A DNA stretch of 64,000 nucleotides from NCBI GenBank assembly GCA_017619585.1, contig JAFZSA010000010.1, forward strand, positions 1 through 64,000. Direction: 5' to 3'. Positions 1 through 12,654 of this stretch are shown one piece after another. Below the pieces are notes generated by a model. The model was not told the origin of the DNA. It did no database searches and worked only from the letters and a program-made list of their open reading frames with translations. This stretch comes from Bacteroidaceae bacterium. Lineage in GTDB: Bacteria; Bacteroidota; Bacteroidia; Bacteroidales; Bacteroidaceae. Position numbers and translations under genes: made by a program. Positions within the stretch are counted from its first letter, which is position 1. Every line of letters starts with the position of its first letter.

Positions 1-440
1 AGCCAGCTTCCGCCATCTTCCTGCCAATACCATAACATATCTTTCAGATATCAAAGCTTTCAAAAAGAAAAACCAAGAAAACCATTTAAACGACAACGAT
101 AACGTCAACGTCAACTATTTTGTTCAAGCTCAACGCTAACCACTAAGGCTTAACCGCTAACCGCTATTGGCTTAATTGCTTATTAGCTTATTGGCTTAAT
201 AGTTTCTCTCTAATCAATTCTCTCCTCCCTAACGGGAGGGGTTGGGGGAGGGTCTTGTTTTTTAGCCCGAAGGGCGGGGTTTTTCTTGTCTGGGCTGCCA
301 AGCCGTAGGCTGTCTATGGGTGTTAGTCAAAGAAATGGTTAAGCTGGCTTAAACAGGGCTTTGGCTAATACCTATAGATAATGCTCACAGAGCATGCAGC
401 ACTGGCAAGGGTTTTCCGGGTTTTTGTTATAATTGACACG
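1..440. repeat. Partial, diverged copy of the ~0.5-kb modular intergenic element
   Basis: This gene-free stretch matches the elements at 54145-54713 and (inverted) 49412-49940. Shared blocks are the segment with ATATCTTTCAGATATCAAAG followed by CTTTCAAAAAGAAAAA, then AACGTA-like hexamers at about 90-118, CGCTAACC heptamers at about 136-165, a small GCCCGAAGGGC hairpin followed by GGGGTTTTT near 265-285, and a GGGTTTTTGTTATAATTGACAC-like end near 415-440. The copy is cut by the window edge, so its left end cannot be seen. No ORF with coding character was found. Confidence 0.7.
222..253. repeat. GC-rich REP-like palindrome
   Basis: CTCCTCCCT-AACG-GGGAGGGG followed by a TTGGGGGAGGG tail. It has the same design (C-rich arm, short loop, G-rich arm, G-rich tail) as about fifteen other elements in this window. 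Confidence 0.6.
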
Positions 441-477
441 TATTTTGAATTTTGCTTTTTGAATTTTGAATCTCCAA

Positions 478-1785
478 TTATGAATTAACCTCAACTCCCG
501 GTGTAACGTGGTAACGCATATTCTCTTTATCAAGGAGGGGCTGCTCCTGCTGGAATTCCGAGCTTTGGGTAGGCTCGCCTACAACCAGACGTACTACCTG
601 CAGACCTCTCTTGTAATACTCCTGCATGAGCTGGAGTCGCTCCTGAGGTTTCATATTCTCAGCAGCACGGACCGTACAGCCCTTCTTGGCATAGTGCGTA
701 AGACGTTCTGATACCGCATCTGAGGGGTAGAGGATAAGGTCGGCCTGCTGCAGGAAACGCATACCGCGTACGGTTACAAGGTCGGGGTCGCCGGCTCCGC
801 CTCCTACATACTCTACATGACCACCCAGCTGAGCCTCGCGTGAGATGGAAACGCTGACCTCGCAGACATCATCCAACTCCTTCTTCTCCATCAACAAGGG
901 GCCGTACGTTGCAGCACATGCCTCGCTGATGCAAGCTGCATTCTCTTCTTCCTCGTGGATAACAAGCTGTGCCCAAGGGAAGGCCATCAGAAGGGATTTC
1001 ACCAGCAGCTCATCGGCTTTCTGAGGAACCGTATCGATGGTGGCGATACTCTTCTCGGAGAGATTATGCTCGTGCAGGAGGTCGCGCACCTTACGAGGCA
1101 GCTCTCCGGCAGGACATTCACGGACGCATCCCAAGCCTAAATGGAGTACGGGCGGACGGTACAGAACGGATTTGCTGAACTTCTGTATGGTGGGGTTCCA
1201 GAACGGACTGACAGCAAGGAGCAGGCTATCGGGGTCCTGCTGTACTTCTGTATCGAAGTACTGAACATGGGCAGGACAGGTGCGCTTCATGTAGTCAACG
1301 CCACGACCGCCACGAACATCCAACTTCAAGACGGTAGGCTTGCCCCCTACAAAGTGGAAGATAATGTGATTCATACGACCGTCACGATGCTCCTCCTGCC
1401 AACCGAAGTGCGGGGCCAGGGTATCCAAGCCCCAGAGTCCATCGTTATCGCTCTCTGTAGTGATGACAGGTTCGCAGCCTAGGATACGGGCTACACGGCG
1501 TGTCAGCTTGTTGGCACCGCCTACATGTCCGCTCAGTACACTTACCACATAGTTACCGGCGCTGTTAACGCAGATAACGGCTGGGTCTGAGACCTTGTTC
1601 TTGACAAAAGGTGCAATGGTACGTACACAAATACCCATGGCGCCGACGAAGATCAGAGCCTCGTTGCGCGAGAAGATATTTGAGGCAAAGGCTTTAACAG
1701 GAAGCAGATGAGATTCGGGAATCTCCTTCAGCAGTCTCTGTGCAATCTCTCTGCCTGCATCAGTAGCATAAATAATCTGGATCAT
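478..1785 (-). CDS. cbiG: Cobalamin biosynthesis CbiG fused to a truncated CbiF/CobM-type methyltransferase
   Basis: The protein has 435 aa. Residues 1-310 look like CbiG, the cobalt-precorrin-5A hydrolase that opens the lactone ring in anaerobic B12 synthesis: GAMGICVRTIAP at 48-59, SGHVGGAN at 85-92, and a C-terminal domain starting LGLGCVRECPAGEL at 216-229. Residues 324-430 resemble the N-terminal lobe of a tetrapyrrole methylase (CbiF/CobM, precorrin-4 C11-methyltransferase): VEYVGGGAGDPDLVTV, then a degenerate G-E-P where GDPxxYG is expected (403-405), then a TPGV motif at 428-431. The protein stops four residues after TPGV, so the roughly 130-aa C-terminal lobe found in this family is missing. 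The stop lies next to ATTCAAA/ATTCATA repeats. CbiG assignment is firm. Whether the methylase half is active is doubtful. Confidence 0.85.
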   Translation of the reverse strand: MIQIIYATDAGREIAQRLLKEIPESHLLPVKAFASNIFSRNEALIFVGAMGICVRTIAPFVKNKVSDPAVICVNSAGNYVVSVLSGHVGGANKLTRRVARILGCEPVITTESDNDGLWGLDTLAPHFGWQEEHRDGRMNHIIFHFVGGKPTVLKLDVRGGRGVDYMKRTCPAHVQYFDTEVQQDPDSLLLAVSPFWNPTIQKFSKSVLYRPPVLHLGLGCVRECPAGELPRKVRDLLHEHNLSEKSIATIDTVPQKADELLVKSLLMAFPWAQLVIHEEEENAACISEACAATYGPLLMEKKELDDVCEVSVSISREAQLGGHVEYVGGGAGDPDLVTVRGMRFLQQADLILYPSDAVSERLTHYAKKGCTVRAAENMKPQERLQLMQEYYKRGLQVVRLVVGEPTQSSEFQQEQPLLDKENMRYHVTPGVEVNS

Positions 1786-1875
1786 ATCTTTTGTTATTTT
1801 CTATTGTTTCAATTAAGAATTATGAGTTAAGAATTAAGATTTGGCTTCGTATTTTGAATTTTGTTTTTTGAATTT
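1786..1875. repeat. ATTCATA/ATTCAAA-type heptamer repeats between cbiG and the GH2 gene
   Basis: Imperfect repeats AAGAATTATGAGTTAAGAATTAAG and TTTTGAATTTTG units fill the gap. They belong to the same families seen at 446-480, 14804-14835, 19435-19465, 21255-21292, 45142-45180, 49893-49922 and 63910-63945. Confidence 0.7.
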
Positions 1876-6468
<4,593 letters not shown>

Positions 6469-6480
6469 TTATTCAGGATG

Positions 6481-6488
6481 CAAAGATA
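6481..6488 (-). promoter_or_regulatory. Candidate -7 element for the GH2 gene
   Basis: TATCTTTG on the minus strand fits the Bacteroidetes TAnnTTTG box, 31 nt upstream of the start. No good -33 TTTG is seen at the usual 19-nt spacing. Confidence 0.4.
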
Positions 6489-6596
6489 ACAAATATTTCT
6501 ATATTCTGCTAATAATGATTATCAATTTGTCTATTTATCAACAAATCCTATACAAAAAGTGTTATTGATTTGCGAAGATAGGCAACAATAAGATGA

Positions 6597-7346
6597 CTAT
6601 AACACCTTAATGCTCAGTTTTTGACGGAACATCTCTCTGATTTCGTTCAGACGTTCAGGCTGCAAGGGGGGAATGCCTTCCAAAGGATAGGGGATGCCCA
6701 TATTCTTGTACTTGGCTTCGCCTAAGATGTGATAGCCCAACAGTTCTACACGCTCTACGCAACTATACTTTGAGATGTAGTCTATAACGGCCTGCAGACG
6801 CTCGTCGTTATCCGTGATAGTGGGCACAACCACATGGCGTATCCACGTAGGCTTGCCTATCTCTTGCAGATACTCCATCCAGCTATGGTTATTCTGACGT
6901 GTAGCACCTGTATAGGATTTATGCAGACTATCATCAAGGGTCTTGATGTCCAGCATCACCAGGTCTGTATAGTCCATTACAGCCTTGGTCTTGTCATTGA
7001 AGATAGCGCCTGAGGTATCCAGGCATGTATGTATGCCCTGTTCCTTGCAGAGGCGGAAGAATTCGCGAAGGAACTCAGCCTGCATCAATGGCTCGCCACC
7101 AGTAGCTGTCACCCCACCGGTACGGATGAAGTTCTTGTAGCGCAAGACCTCCTGCAGCAACTCCTCGGGTGTAAACACACCGGCTCCCTTACCATTATTG
7201 GCATTGCCTTCTAACTCTGCCGACCATGTGTCTGGGTTGTGGCAGAACTGACATCTGAGGGGACATCCCTGAAAGAATACTACAAAGCGGATGCCGGGGC
7301 CGTCTACGGTCCCAAAGGATTCCAGTTGATTGATACGGGCAGTCAT
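6597..7346 (-). CDS. pflA: Pyruvate formate-lyase activating enzyme (radical SAM)
   Basis: The protein has 249 aa, the usual PflA length. The N-terminus carries the radical SAM cluster motif CxxxCxxC (C28, C32, C35 in GCPLRCQFCHNP), and TGGEPLMQ follows as the SAM-binding GGE motif. The enzyme uses a 4Fe-4S cluster and SAM to install the glycyl radical on PflB in anaerobic pyruvate metabolism. It lies downstream of pflB on the same strand with a 133-nt gap holding an inverted GGGGCAAG repeat. Co-transcription is likely because no promoter was recognised in the gap. Confidence 0.95.
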   Translation of the reverse strand: MTARINQLESFGTVDGPGIRFVVFFQGCPLRCQFCHNPDTWSAELEGNANNGKGAGVFTPEELLQEVLRYKNFIRTGGVTATGGEPLMQAEFLREFFRLCKEQGIHTCLDTSGAIFNDKTKAVMDYTDLVMLDIKTLDDSLHKSYTGATRQNNHSWMEYLQEIGKPTWIRHVVVPTITDNDERLQAVIDYISKYSCVERVELLGYHILGEAKYKNMGIPYPLEGIPPLQPERLNEIREMFRQKLSIKVL

Positions 7347-7363
7347 GTCGGTTTATTTATAAT

Positions 7364-7466
7364 GGGACAAGGGGCGAGGGGCAAGGGGCAAGAGAAATGT
7401 TATAGACAGTGTTCTTCTGTCAACTTTTTACTATTCTCTTGCTCCTTGCTCCCTGCCCCTTGCTCC
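7364..7466. repeat. Inverted GGGGCAAG heptamer repeats forming a long hairpin
   Basis: Two 33-nt arms (7364-7396 and 7434-7466) built of GGGGCAAG/GGAGCAAG units are inverted around a 37-nt loop. By hand alignment 28 of 33 positions pair. It lies between pflB and pflA. The same units occur inside btuB. Confidence 0.8.
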
Positions 7467-7479
7467 TATAAAGGTTGTA

Positions 7480-9720
7480 TTACATGCAGTGGTTGATAGT
7501 ACGGCTCAGTACATCCAGCTGCTGCTCACGAGTCAACTTAACAAAGTTAACAGCGTAGCCGCTGACACGGATAGTAAGCTGAGGATACTTCTCGGGATGC
7601 TCCATAGCATCAACCAAAAGCTCACGGTCGAACACGTTTACATTCAGGTGCTGGCCACCGTCGGGAGCGAAGTAACCGTCCATCATGTTAACCAGGTTCT
7701 CTGTCTGTGTCTCGCGATCCTTACCCAGTGCGCTGGGGCTGATAGCGAAGGTATAAGAGATACCGTCCTTGCTGTGGTGGAAGGGCAGCTTAGCTACAGA
7801 AGCCAGGGCTGCTACGGCACCCTTCATATCACGAGAGTTCATGGGGTTGGCACCGGGAGCGAAGGGAACACCCTTCTTACGTCCGTCAGGAGTAGCACCG
7901 GTGTTACGTCCGTAAACTACGTTAGAAGTGATAGTCAGCAGTGACTGAGTTGGGATAGCATCACGGTATGTACGGTGCTGACGCAGGTACTCCATGAACT
8001 TCTCTGTCAACATAACGGCAATCTGGTCGGTCTCGTCGTAGTTGTTACCATAGGGAACATACTCGCCTTCCTCGATCTTGTAGTCAACAGCCAGACCTGT
8101 CTCGTCGCGGATGATACGAACCTTGCAGTTCTTCATGGCAGCGATAGAGTCTGTTACGATAGACAGACCGGCGATACCTGTAGCACGTGTACGCTGAACG
8201 TCGCCATCGTGCAGAGCCATCTCGAATGCCTCGTAGTCATACTTATCGTGCATGTAGTGAATAATCTTCAGTGCATTAACGTAGGTTCTTGCCAACCAGC
8301 TCATCATCTGGTCGAAGCGGGGCCAGAACTCCTCGAAGGTGAGGTAATCACCCTTGATGGGGCTGAAGCGGGGACCTACCTGCTGGCCTGACATCTCGTC
8401 GCGACCGCCATTGATGGCGTACAGCATACACTTAGCCAGGTTGGCACGGGCACCGAAGAACTGCATCTGCTTACCAATCTTCATGGGGCTTACGCAGCAA
8501 GCGATTCCGTAGTCGTCACCCAGCTCGGGACGCATCAGGTCATCATTCTCGTACTGGATAGCGCTGGTGTCCATAGAAACCTTGGCACAGAACTTCTTCC
8601 AGGGCTCGGGCAGACGAGAGCTCCACAGAACGGTCAAGTTAGGTTCGGGTGAAGGCCCCATATTATATAAGGTATGCAGCAGACGGAAGTCGGTCTTGGT
8701 AACCATGTTACGTCCATCAACACCCATACCACCTACGCTGGTAGTAGCCCAGATGGGGTCACCACTGAAGAGGTCGTTGTACTCGGGAGTACGCAGGAAG
8801 CGGACGATACGCAGCTTCATAACCAACTGGTCAATCATCTCCTGAGCCTCAGCCTCTGTGATAAGACCCTTCTTCAGGTCGCGCTGGATATAGATATCAA
8901 GGAAGGCACTAACACGACCGAAGCTCATGGCAGCACCGTCCTGGTCCTTAACAGCACCCAGGTAACCGAAGTAAGTCCACTGGATAGCCTCGCGAGCGTT
9001 AGTAGCAGGCTTAGTTACATCAAAGCCGTAGTTAGCACACATGCGCTCGAACTCCTTCAGGGCGTTGATCTGATCGGTAATCTCTTCGCGGCAACGTACA
9101 ATCTCCTCTGTGAACTCGTTGATATCGATACGCTTGTGGAAGCGCTTCTTCTCCTCAATCAGGTTAGTTGTACCGTAGAGGGCGATACGACGGTAGTCAC
9201 CGATGATACGACCACGACCGTAAGCATCGGGCAGTCCAGTGATGATGTGAGCATGACGGGCAGCCTTGATATCATCGTTGTAAGCAGAGAATACACCCTC
9301 GTTGTGAGTCTTGCGGTACTTAGTGTAGATCTTCTTTGTCAGAGGATCCAACTCATAACCATAAGCCTTCAATGCGTTCTCTACCATACGGATACCACCA
9401 CGGGGGAAGATACCACGCTTCAGAGGAGCATCAGTCTGAAGACCTACAATAACCTCGTTATCCTTGTCGATATAACCGGCGCCGTAAGCGTCAATGCTCT
9501 GGGGAATAACAGTTTCTGCATCGTAAACGCCTTTCTCGCGCTCTACCTTAAACATTTCGGTCAGTTTGTCCCAAAGCTTCTTGGTTTTCTCGCTGGGACC
9601 CTCCAGGAACGACTCATCGCCATCGTATGGCTCGTAGTTGTGCTGGATAAAATCGCGAACATCAATTTCACGCTTCCAGCTTGTTCCCTGGAAGTCGGTT
9701 TGCAAATTCTCTAACTTCAT
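7480..9720 (-). CDS. pflB: Formate C-acetyltransferase (pyruvate formate-lyase)
   Basis: The 746-aa cytosolic glycyl-radical enzyme converts pyruvate and CoA to acetyl-CoA and formate in fermentation. The catalytic Cys-Cys pair is in GIACCVSPM near residue 411. The glycyl-radical site is G721 in RVSGYAVNF, 25 residues from the C-terminus, as in E. coli PflB (G734 of 760). The start is [12 protein letters not shown], preceded by a textbook promoter. Strong codon uniformity fits a highly expressed gene. It is followed by pflA. Confidence 0.97.
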   Translation of the reverse strand: MKLENLQTDFQGTSWKREIDVRDFIQHNYEPYDGDESFLEGPSEKTKKLWDKLTEMFKVEREKGVYDAETVIPQSIDAYGAGYIDKDNEVIVGLQTDAPLKRGIFPRGGIRMVENALKAYGYELDPLTKKIYTKYRKTHNEGVFSAYNDDIKAARHAHIITGLPDAYGRGRIIGDYRRIALYGTTNLIEEKKRFHKRIDINEFTEEIVRCREEITDQINALKEFERMCANYGFDVTKPATNAREAIQWTYFGYLGAVKDQDGAAMSFGRVSAFLDIYIQRDLKKGLITEAEAQEMIDQLVMKLRIVRFLRTPEYNDLFSGDPIWATTSVGGMGVDGRNMVTKTDFRLLHTLYNMGPSPEPNLTVLWSSRLPEPWKKFCAKVSMDTSAIQYENDDLMRPELGDDYGIACCVSPMKIGKQMQFFGARANLAKCMLYAINGGRDEMSGQQVGPRFSPIKGDYLTFEEFWPRFDQMMSWLARTYVNALKIIHYMHDKYDYEAFEMALHDGDVQRTRATGIAGLSIVTDSIAAMKNCKVRIIRDETGLAVDYKIEEGEYVPYGNNYDETDQIAVMLTEKFMEYLRQHRTYRDAIPTQSLLTITSNVVYGRNTGATPDGRKKGVPFAPGANPMNSRDMKGAVAALASVAKLPFHHSKDGISYTFAISPSALGKDRETQTENLVNMMDGYFAPDGGQHLNVNVFDRELLVDAMEHPEKYPQLTIRVSGYAVNFVKLTREQQLDVLSRTINHCM

Positions 9721-9790
9721 AGTTGGAAATTAAATGTTTCTTTATTAAATAAAGTTATCCTTAAAAATCTCTTTTTCCTAAAACGGGTGC

Positions 9791-9821
9791 AAAGGTACTG
9801 CTATTCTAGGTAAATACAAAA
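9791..9821 (-). promoter_or_regulatory. pflB promoter (TTTG-N19-TACCTTTG)
   Basis: On the minus strand TTTG (9818-9821) is followed after exactly 19 nt by TACCTTTG (9791-9798), the Bacteroidetes sigma-ABfr consensus spacing, about 70 nt upstream of the pflB start. Confidence 0.8.
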
Positions 9822-9877
9822 TTATAACAATTATATTTTCAACTGTTTTTTGATTATTGAATAGGAGAGCGGCCTTT

Positions 9878-9911
9878 CGTTATGATGTTATATCGTTATG
9901 ACGTTATAACG
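9878..9911. repeat. TATAACGTT-type nonamer repeats
   Basis: CGTTATGATGTTATATCGTTATGACGTTATAACG consists of imperfect 8-10-nt units. The same family recurs at 27640-27672, 32085-32122, 33413-33475 and 36063-36099. Confidence 0.6.
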
Positions 9912-9939
9912 GGTTTAAATTGCCGCCCCAATTCTTCAT

Positions 9940-10659
9940 TTAAAGCAGGAATTCCTTCAATGTTTCCTTATACCATTCGGAGACGGTTTTATCCGCATTT
10001 CTCATGCAGAAAGTCTGTTCCTGGGTGGGAGCCTCGGCAATACCTTTCTTATATATAAGAATGTGGCGTTTGGTTCCTTTCTCGGGTAAGGACTTGATGT
10101 TATAGTTATGCTGTAGCCAGAAGCCTGCCATGAAACAGGCGGCATTGAAATCGCTCAGCACCTCGGGCGGTATGCAGACAGTAAACGTGCCGCCATCGCA
10201 TAATAGGCTGGCAACACCTTCTGCCAAAACAGGGAAGGGTAGGCTGCTGCTATGGCGTGCTCTGGTACGACCAAGGGTAGGGCACTCTAGGCTGCGGTCG
10301 AAGTAGGGTGGGTTGCACACCACGCTGTCAAAAGGAGCCTCATCTTGTGCTCTTGTTGACAGGAAGTTCTGAAAGGAGTCATGCACCAGTGTAATACGGT
10401 CTGTGAACTTGGATTCTGCAAAGTTACGCTTAGCATCCAGCACAGCCTCATCATCTATCTCAACAGCTGTTACCGTAGCATCTGTGAAACGCTGTGCCAT
10501 CATCAGTGCCAGCACTCCAGTGCCAGTGCCTACATCCAGCACCCTCTTTCCGCCAGCTGCCATAGCACCCAATAGGTCGCTGTCTGTTCCCACCTTCATA
10601 GCGGCATGTTCCTGATGTATATGAAACTGCTTAAATTGGAAGAAATCCTTCTTTCCCAT
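9940..10659 (-). CDS. trmN6: tRNA1(Val) (adenine37-N6)-methyltransferase
   Basis: This is a YfiC/TrmN6-type SAM-dependent methyltransferase that modifies A37 of tRNA1(Val). It shows motif I VLDVGTGTGVLALMMA, acidic motif AVEIDD, and the catalytic NPPY motif (VVCNPPYF) of N6-adenine methyltransferases. The reading frame is open to 10824, but the start is placed at MGKKDFFQFKQF. The family begins with this FxFKQFxIxQ motif, and the extra 55 codons would run over two hip operator palindromes (10789-10847). That gives 239 aa, the usual length. Confidence 0.85.
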   Translation of the reverse strand: MGKKDFFQFKQFHIHQEHAAMKVGTDSDLLGAMAAGGKRVLDVGTGTGVLALMMAQRFTDATVTAVEIDDEAVLDAKRNFAESKFTDRITLVHDSFQNFLSTRAQDEAPFDSVVCNPPYFDRSLECPTLGRTRARHSSSLPFPVLAEGVASLLCDGGTFTVCIPPEVLSDFNAACFMAGFWLQHNYNIKSLPEKGTKRHILIYKKGIAEAPTQEQTFCMRNADKTVSEWYKETLKEFLL

Positions 10660-10788
10660 CCGTCCTTTGTTCTTATTGGGTGACAAAGGTACGATTAAGC
10701 GAGGGATTTTCCAAATGTATTTGAGGAAATCCGAGCGATAGTACTTTCGAGACGTTAGTCTCAATGTTACGAATAAGTGAGGGAATTT

Positions 10789-10889
10789 TATACCTTTTAG
10801 GGTATATTTTACTGAATAACGCACAAATTTATACCCGATATGGTATATATTTCAAAACAATTACATACTTTTGTACCCGATAAGGTATA
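10789..10889. promoter_or_regulatory. Three TATACC-N6-GGTATA operators for HipB
   Basis: Three 18-bp palindromes lie at 10789-10806 (TATACCTTTTAGGGTATA), 10830-10847 (TATACCCGATATGGTATA) and 10872-10889 (TGTACCCGATAAGGTATA). The last overlaps a -7 box TACTTTTG (10866-10873) just before hipB. Spacings of 41 and 42 bp between starts equal about four helical turns, so dimers would bind on one face. The architecture suggests autorepression, and possibly trmN6 repression too. Confidence 0.8.
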
Positions 10890-10893
10890 ATAT

Positions 10894-11097
10894 ATGATGA
10901 ATATATCAGAGCATATTAAGCAAAAACGTAAGTTGAACGGTCTTTCTCAGGTTGAGTTGGCAGAGAGGGCTGGAGTAGGGCTTAGATTTGTGAGAGAGCT
11001 TGAACAAGGGAAACAGACCTTGAGGATGGACAAGGTTAATGATGTACTTTACCTGTTTGGTGAAAGTCTTGGACCTGTAAAAATTGACGTTGTATGA
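10894..11097 (+). CDS. hipB: HipB-like XRE-family antitoxin/repressor
   Basis: The 67-aa protein is almost entirely a helix-turn-helix: IKQKRKLNGLSQVELAERAGVGLRFVRELEQGKQTLRMDKV spans about 8-48, typical of XRE/HipB repressors. It sits directly behind three palindromic operators and its stop overlaps the start of the next gene by 4 nt (ATGA), so translation is coupled. In HipBST systems HipB is the DNA-binding partner and augments the effect of HipS, the actual antitoxin. The start may be either of two adjacent ATG codons. Confidence 0.9.
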   Translation: MMNISEHIKQKRKLNGLSQVELAERAGVGLRFVRELEQGKQTLRMDKVNDVLYLFGESLGPVKIDVV

Positions 11098-11417
11098 AAC
11101 AGGCAGGTATTTATGTAAACGACATCTACTGTGGTGTCCTTATAGAAGACGAGGAGGGCTTCCATTTCGTTTATGATGGGAGGTATCTTGCCCGTCCAGA
11201 TGCTGTAGCGGTTAGTCCAACTATGCCTTTGACGAATCAGCAATACGACAAGGAGATGATGTTCCCCGTCTTTGATGGACTGATTCCTGAGGGTTGGTTG
11301 TTGGATATTGCATCATCATCGTGGAAGATTGATCCCCGTGATAGGATGTCACTCTTATTGGCATGTTGTAGAGATTGTATTGGAAATATCAGTGTAAAAC
11401 CGTTGGACTATGAGTAA
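11094..11417 (+). CDS. hipS: HipS-like protein (HipA N-terminal subdomain)
   Basis: The 107-aa protein matches only the N-terminal subdomain of HipA: V-N-D-I-Y-C-G-V-L, FVYDGRYLA, AVSPTMPL, FPVFDGLIPEGWLLD and DRMSLLLACCRDCIGNI. In one-piece HipA these ~100 residues precede the kinase core. Here they form a separate gene, as in E. coli O127 HipBST, where HipS is the antitoxin that blocks the HipT kinase. It overlaps hipB by 4 nt and hipT by 8 nt. Assignment to the split HipA arrangement is firm. Antitoxin function is inferred by analogy. Confidence 0.85.
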   Translation: MKQAGIYVNDIYCGVLIEDEEGFHFVYDGRYLARPDAVAVSPTMPLTNQQYDKEMMFPVFDGLIPEGWLLDIASSSWKIDPRDRMSLLLACCRDCIGNISVKPLDYE

Positions 11418-12354
11418 GTGTTTGTTCTGCTATAAGGAATTAGAAGAAGGTCAGGTGGACTTTCATCCCAGTTGTGCCCGCAAGTTCTTCGGCTCTGAGA
11501 CAGCACCCATTCTTCCATACACACGCGATAATATGTCAGAGCTAGCTCGTCAAGTCATTCGTACCAGTTCATCGGTAACTGGTGTGCAGGCTAAAATGTC
11601 TCTGGATGTGAACCGCGGAGGTAAAAATGGGCCAACCAAATTCACCATCGTAGGACTTTGGGGCAAATATATCTTCAAACCACAAAGCGCAAAATATCCT
11701 TGTCTGCCTGAACTGGAGGATCTGACGATGAAGATGGCAGAGGTTGCCCGAATCCGCACTGCCCGCCACACGCTTATCCGGCTTGCAGATGGCGAACTGG
11801 GCTACCTGACCTTACGAATGGATCGTGGAAGGAAAGGAGAAAAGATATCCATGTTGGATATGTGTCAGCTTACCAACAGACTAACCGAGTACAAGTACTA
11901 TGGTACCTACCAGCAACTGGCAGATACAGTTAAGAAGTTCTCGTCAGCTCCTATGTTAGATGTACAGCGTTTCTGGGAAGTCGTCTTGTTTTCTTGGATA
12001 ACTGGTAACTCCGATATGCACTGCAAGAATTTTTCTTTGATTGATATTGGAAAAGGAAAATATGTTTTGGCTCCTGCTTATGACTTACTGGCTGTTATAC
12101 TGGCAGACCCTGCAGATACCGAAGAAATGGCTATGAGTTTTTCTGTGGGTGGCGCGAAGAACGGCTTCAACCGCAATACATTCATGACTGCATTTACTCA
12201 GAGCGGTATTCCTACTGCAATAGCAGAAAAAATGATAGAACGAATGAAGGGCAATCTTCCTAAATGGGAAGAACTGATCAACCGATCATTTCTGCCGGAT
12301 ATAATGAAGTCATCATACATTCTATTGTTAAAAAAACGAATAGAACAATTATGA
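11410..12354 (+). CDS. hipT: HipT-like Ser/Thr kinase toxin
   Basis: The 314-aa protein holds the HipA kinase core without its N-subdomain. Residues 4-22 carry CxxC...C (CLFCYKEL ... HPSC), a possible metal-binding knuckle. The Gly-rich loop SSSVTGVQAKM (53-63) corresponds to the autophosphorylation loop of HipA/HipT, and here reads S-V-T where HipT has two regulatory serines. The catalytic loop is GNSDMHCKNFSL and the Mg-binding motif is APAYDLL. Known HipA and HipT kinases phosphorylate aminoacyl-tRNA synthetases (GltX, TrpS). The target here is unknown. It is last in the hipBST operon. Confidence 0.87.
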   Translation: MSKCLFCYKELEEGQVDFHPSCARKFFGSETAPILPYTRDNMSELARQVIRTSSSVTGVQAKMSLDVNRGGKNGPTKFTIVGLWGKYIFKPQSAKYPCLPELEDLTMKMAEVARIRTARHTLIRLADGELGYLTLRMDRGRKGEKISMLDMCQLTNRLTEYKYYGTYQQLADTVKKFSSAPMLDVQRFWEVVLFSWITGNSDMHCKNFSLIDIGKGKYVLAPAYDLLAVILADPADTEEMAMSFSVGGAKNGFNRNTFMTAFTQSGIPTAIAEKMIERMKGNLPKWEELINRSFLPDIMKSSYILLLKKRIEQL

Positions 12355-12607
12355 TAATTATGATGTATTCAAGAAATTGGTAAAAAATCAAGACGTAATC
12401 TGATATTATCCTGGGATAGACTATAAAGCCTGTCAGATTAGGTATTAATTGTAATTTTTGTAAGTATTAACTATAAAAATTGCGGGAATTAATGATTACA
12501 ATTTTTCCTATTAATACCTGTATTTCCAAACCATAATCCCCTTTAATCGTAGCATTAAGGAAAAATATTTACAAATTTTAGACAAGTGCTAATAGCTATA
12601 AACAAAA
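12355..12607. other. AT-rich intergenic region with inverted repeat
   Basis: About 250 bp with no coding potential lies between convergent hipT and the lipoprotein gene. AGGTATTAAT (12440-12449) is inverted as ATTAATACCT (12510-12519), and weaker AATTGTAATTTTT/ATTACAATTTTT segments sit inside. No terminator with a T-run for hipT was clear here. Confidence 0.5.
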
Positions 12608-12638
12608 AGAGGGTTCTATCACGTGGATAAAACCCTCT
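12608..12638 (-). terminator. Intrinsic terminator of the sigma/anti-sigma/lipoprotein operon
   Basis: A 13-bp stem (AGAGGGTTCTATC / GATAAAACCCTCT, one mismatch) is followed on the minus strand by TTTTTGTTT. It could also stop hipT transcription from the other side. Confidence 0.8.
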
Positions 12639-12654
12639 AATACTGTAAATGTAT

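Noticed and set aside
8674..9714. A 346-codon open frame opposite pflB
   Set aside because: Antisense shadow of a strongly biased, highly conserved gene; no recognisable motif.
12355..12607. A small RNA gene in the AT-rich gap
   Set aside because: There is an inverted repeat, but no consensus promoter with proper spacing followed by a T-run terminator was found on either strand.
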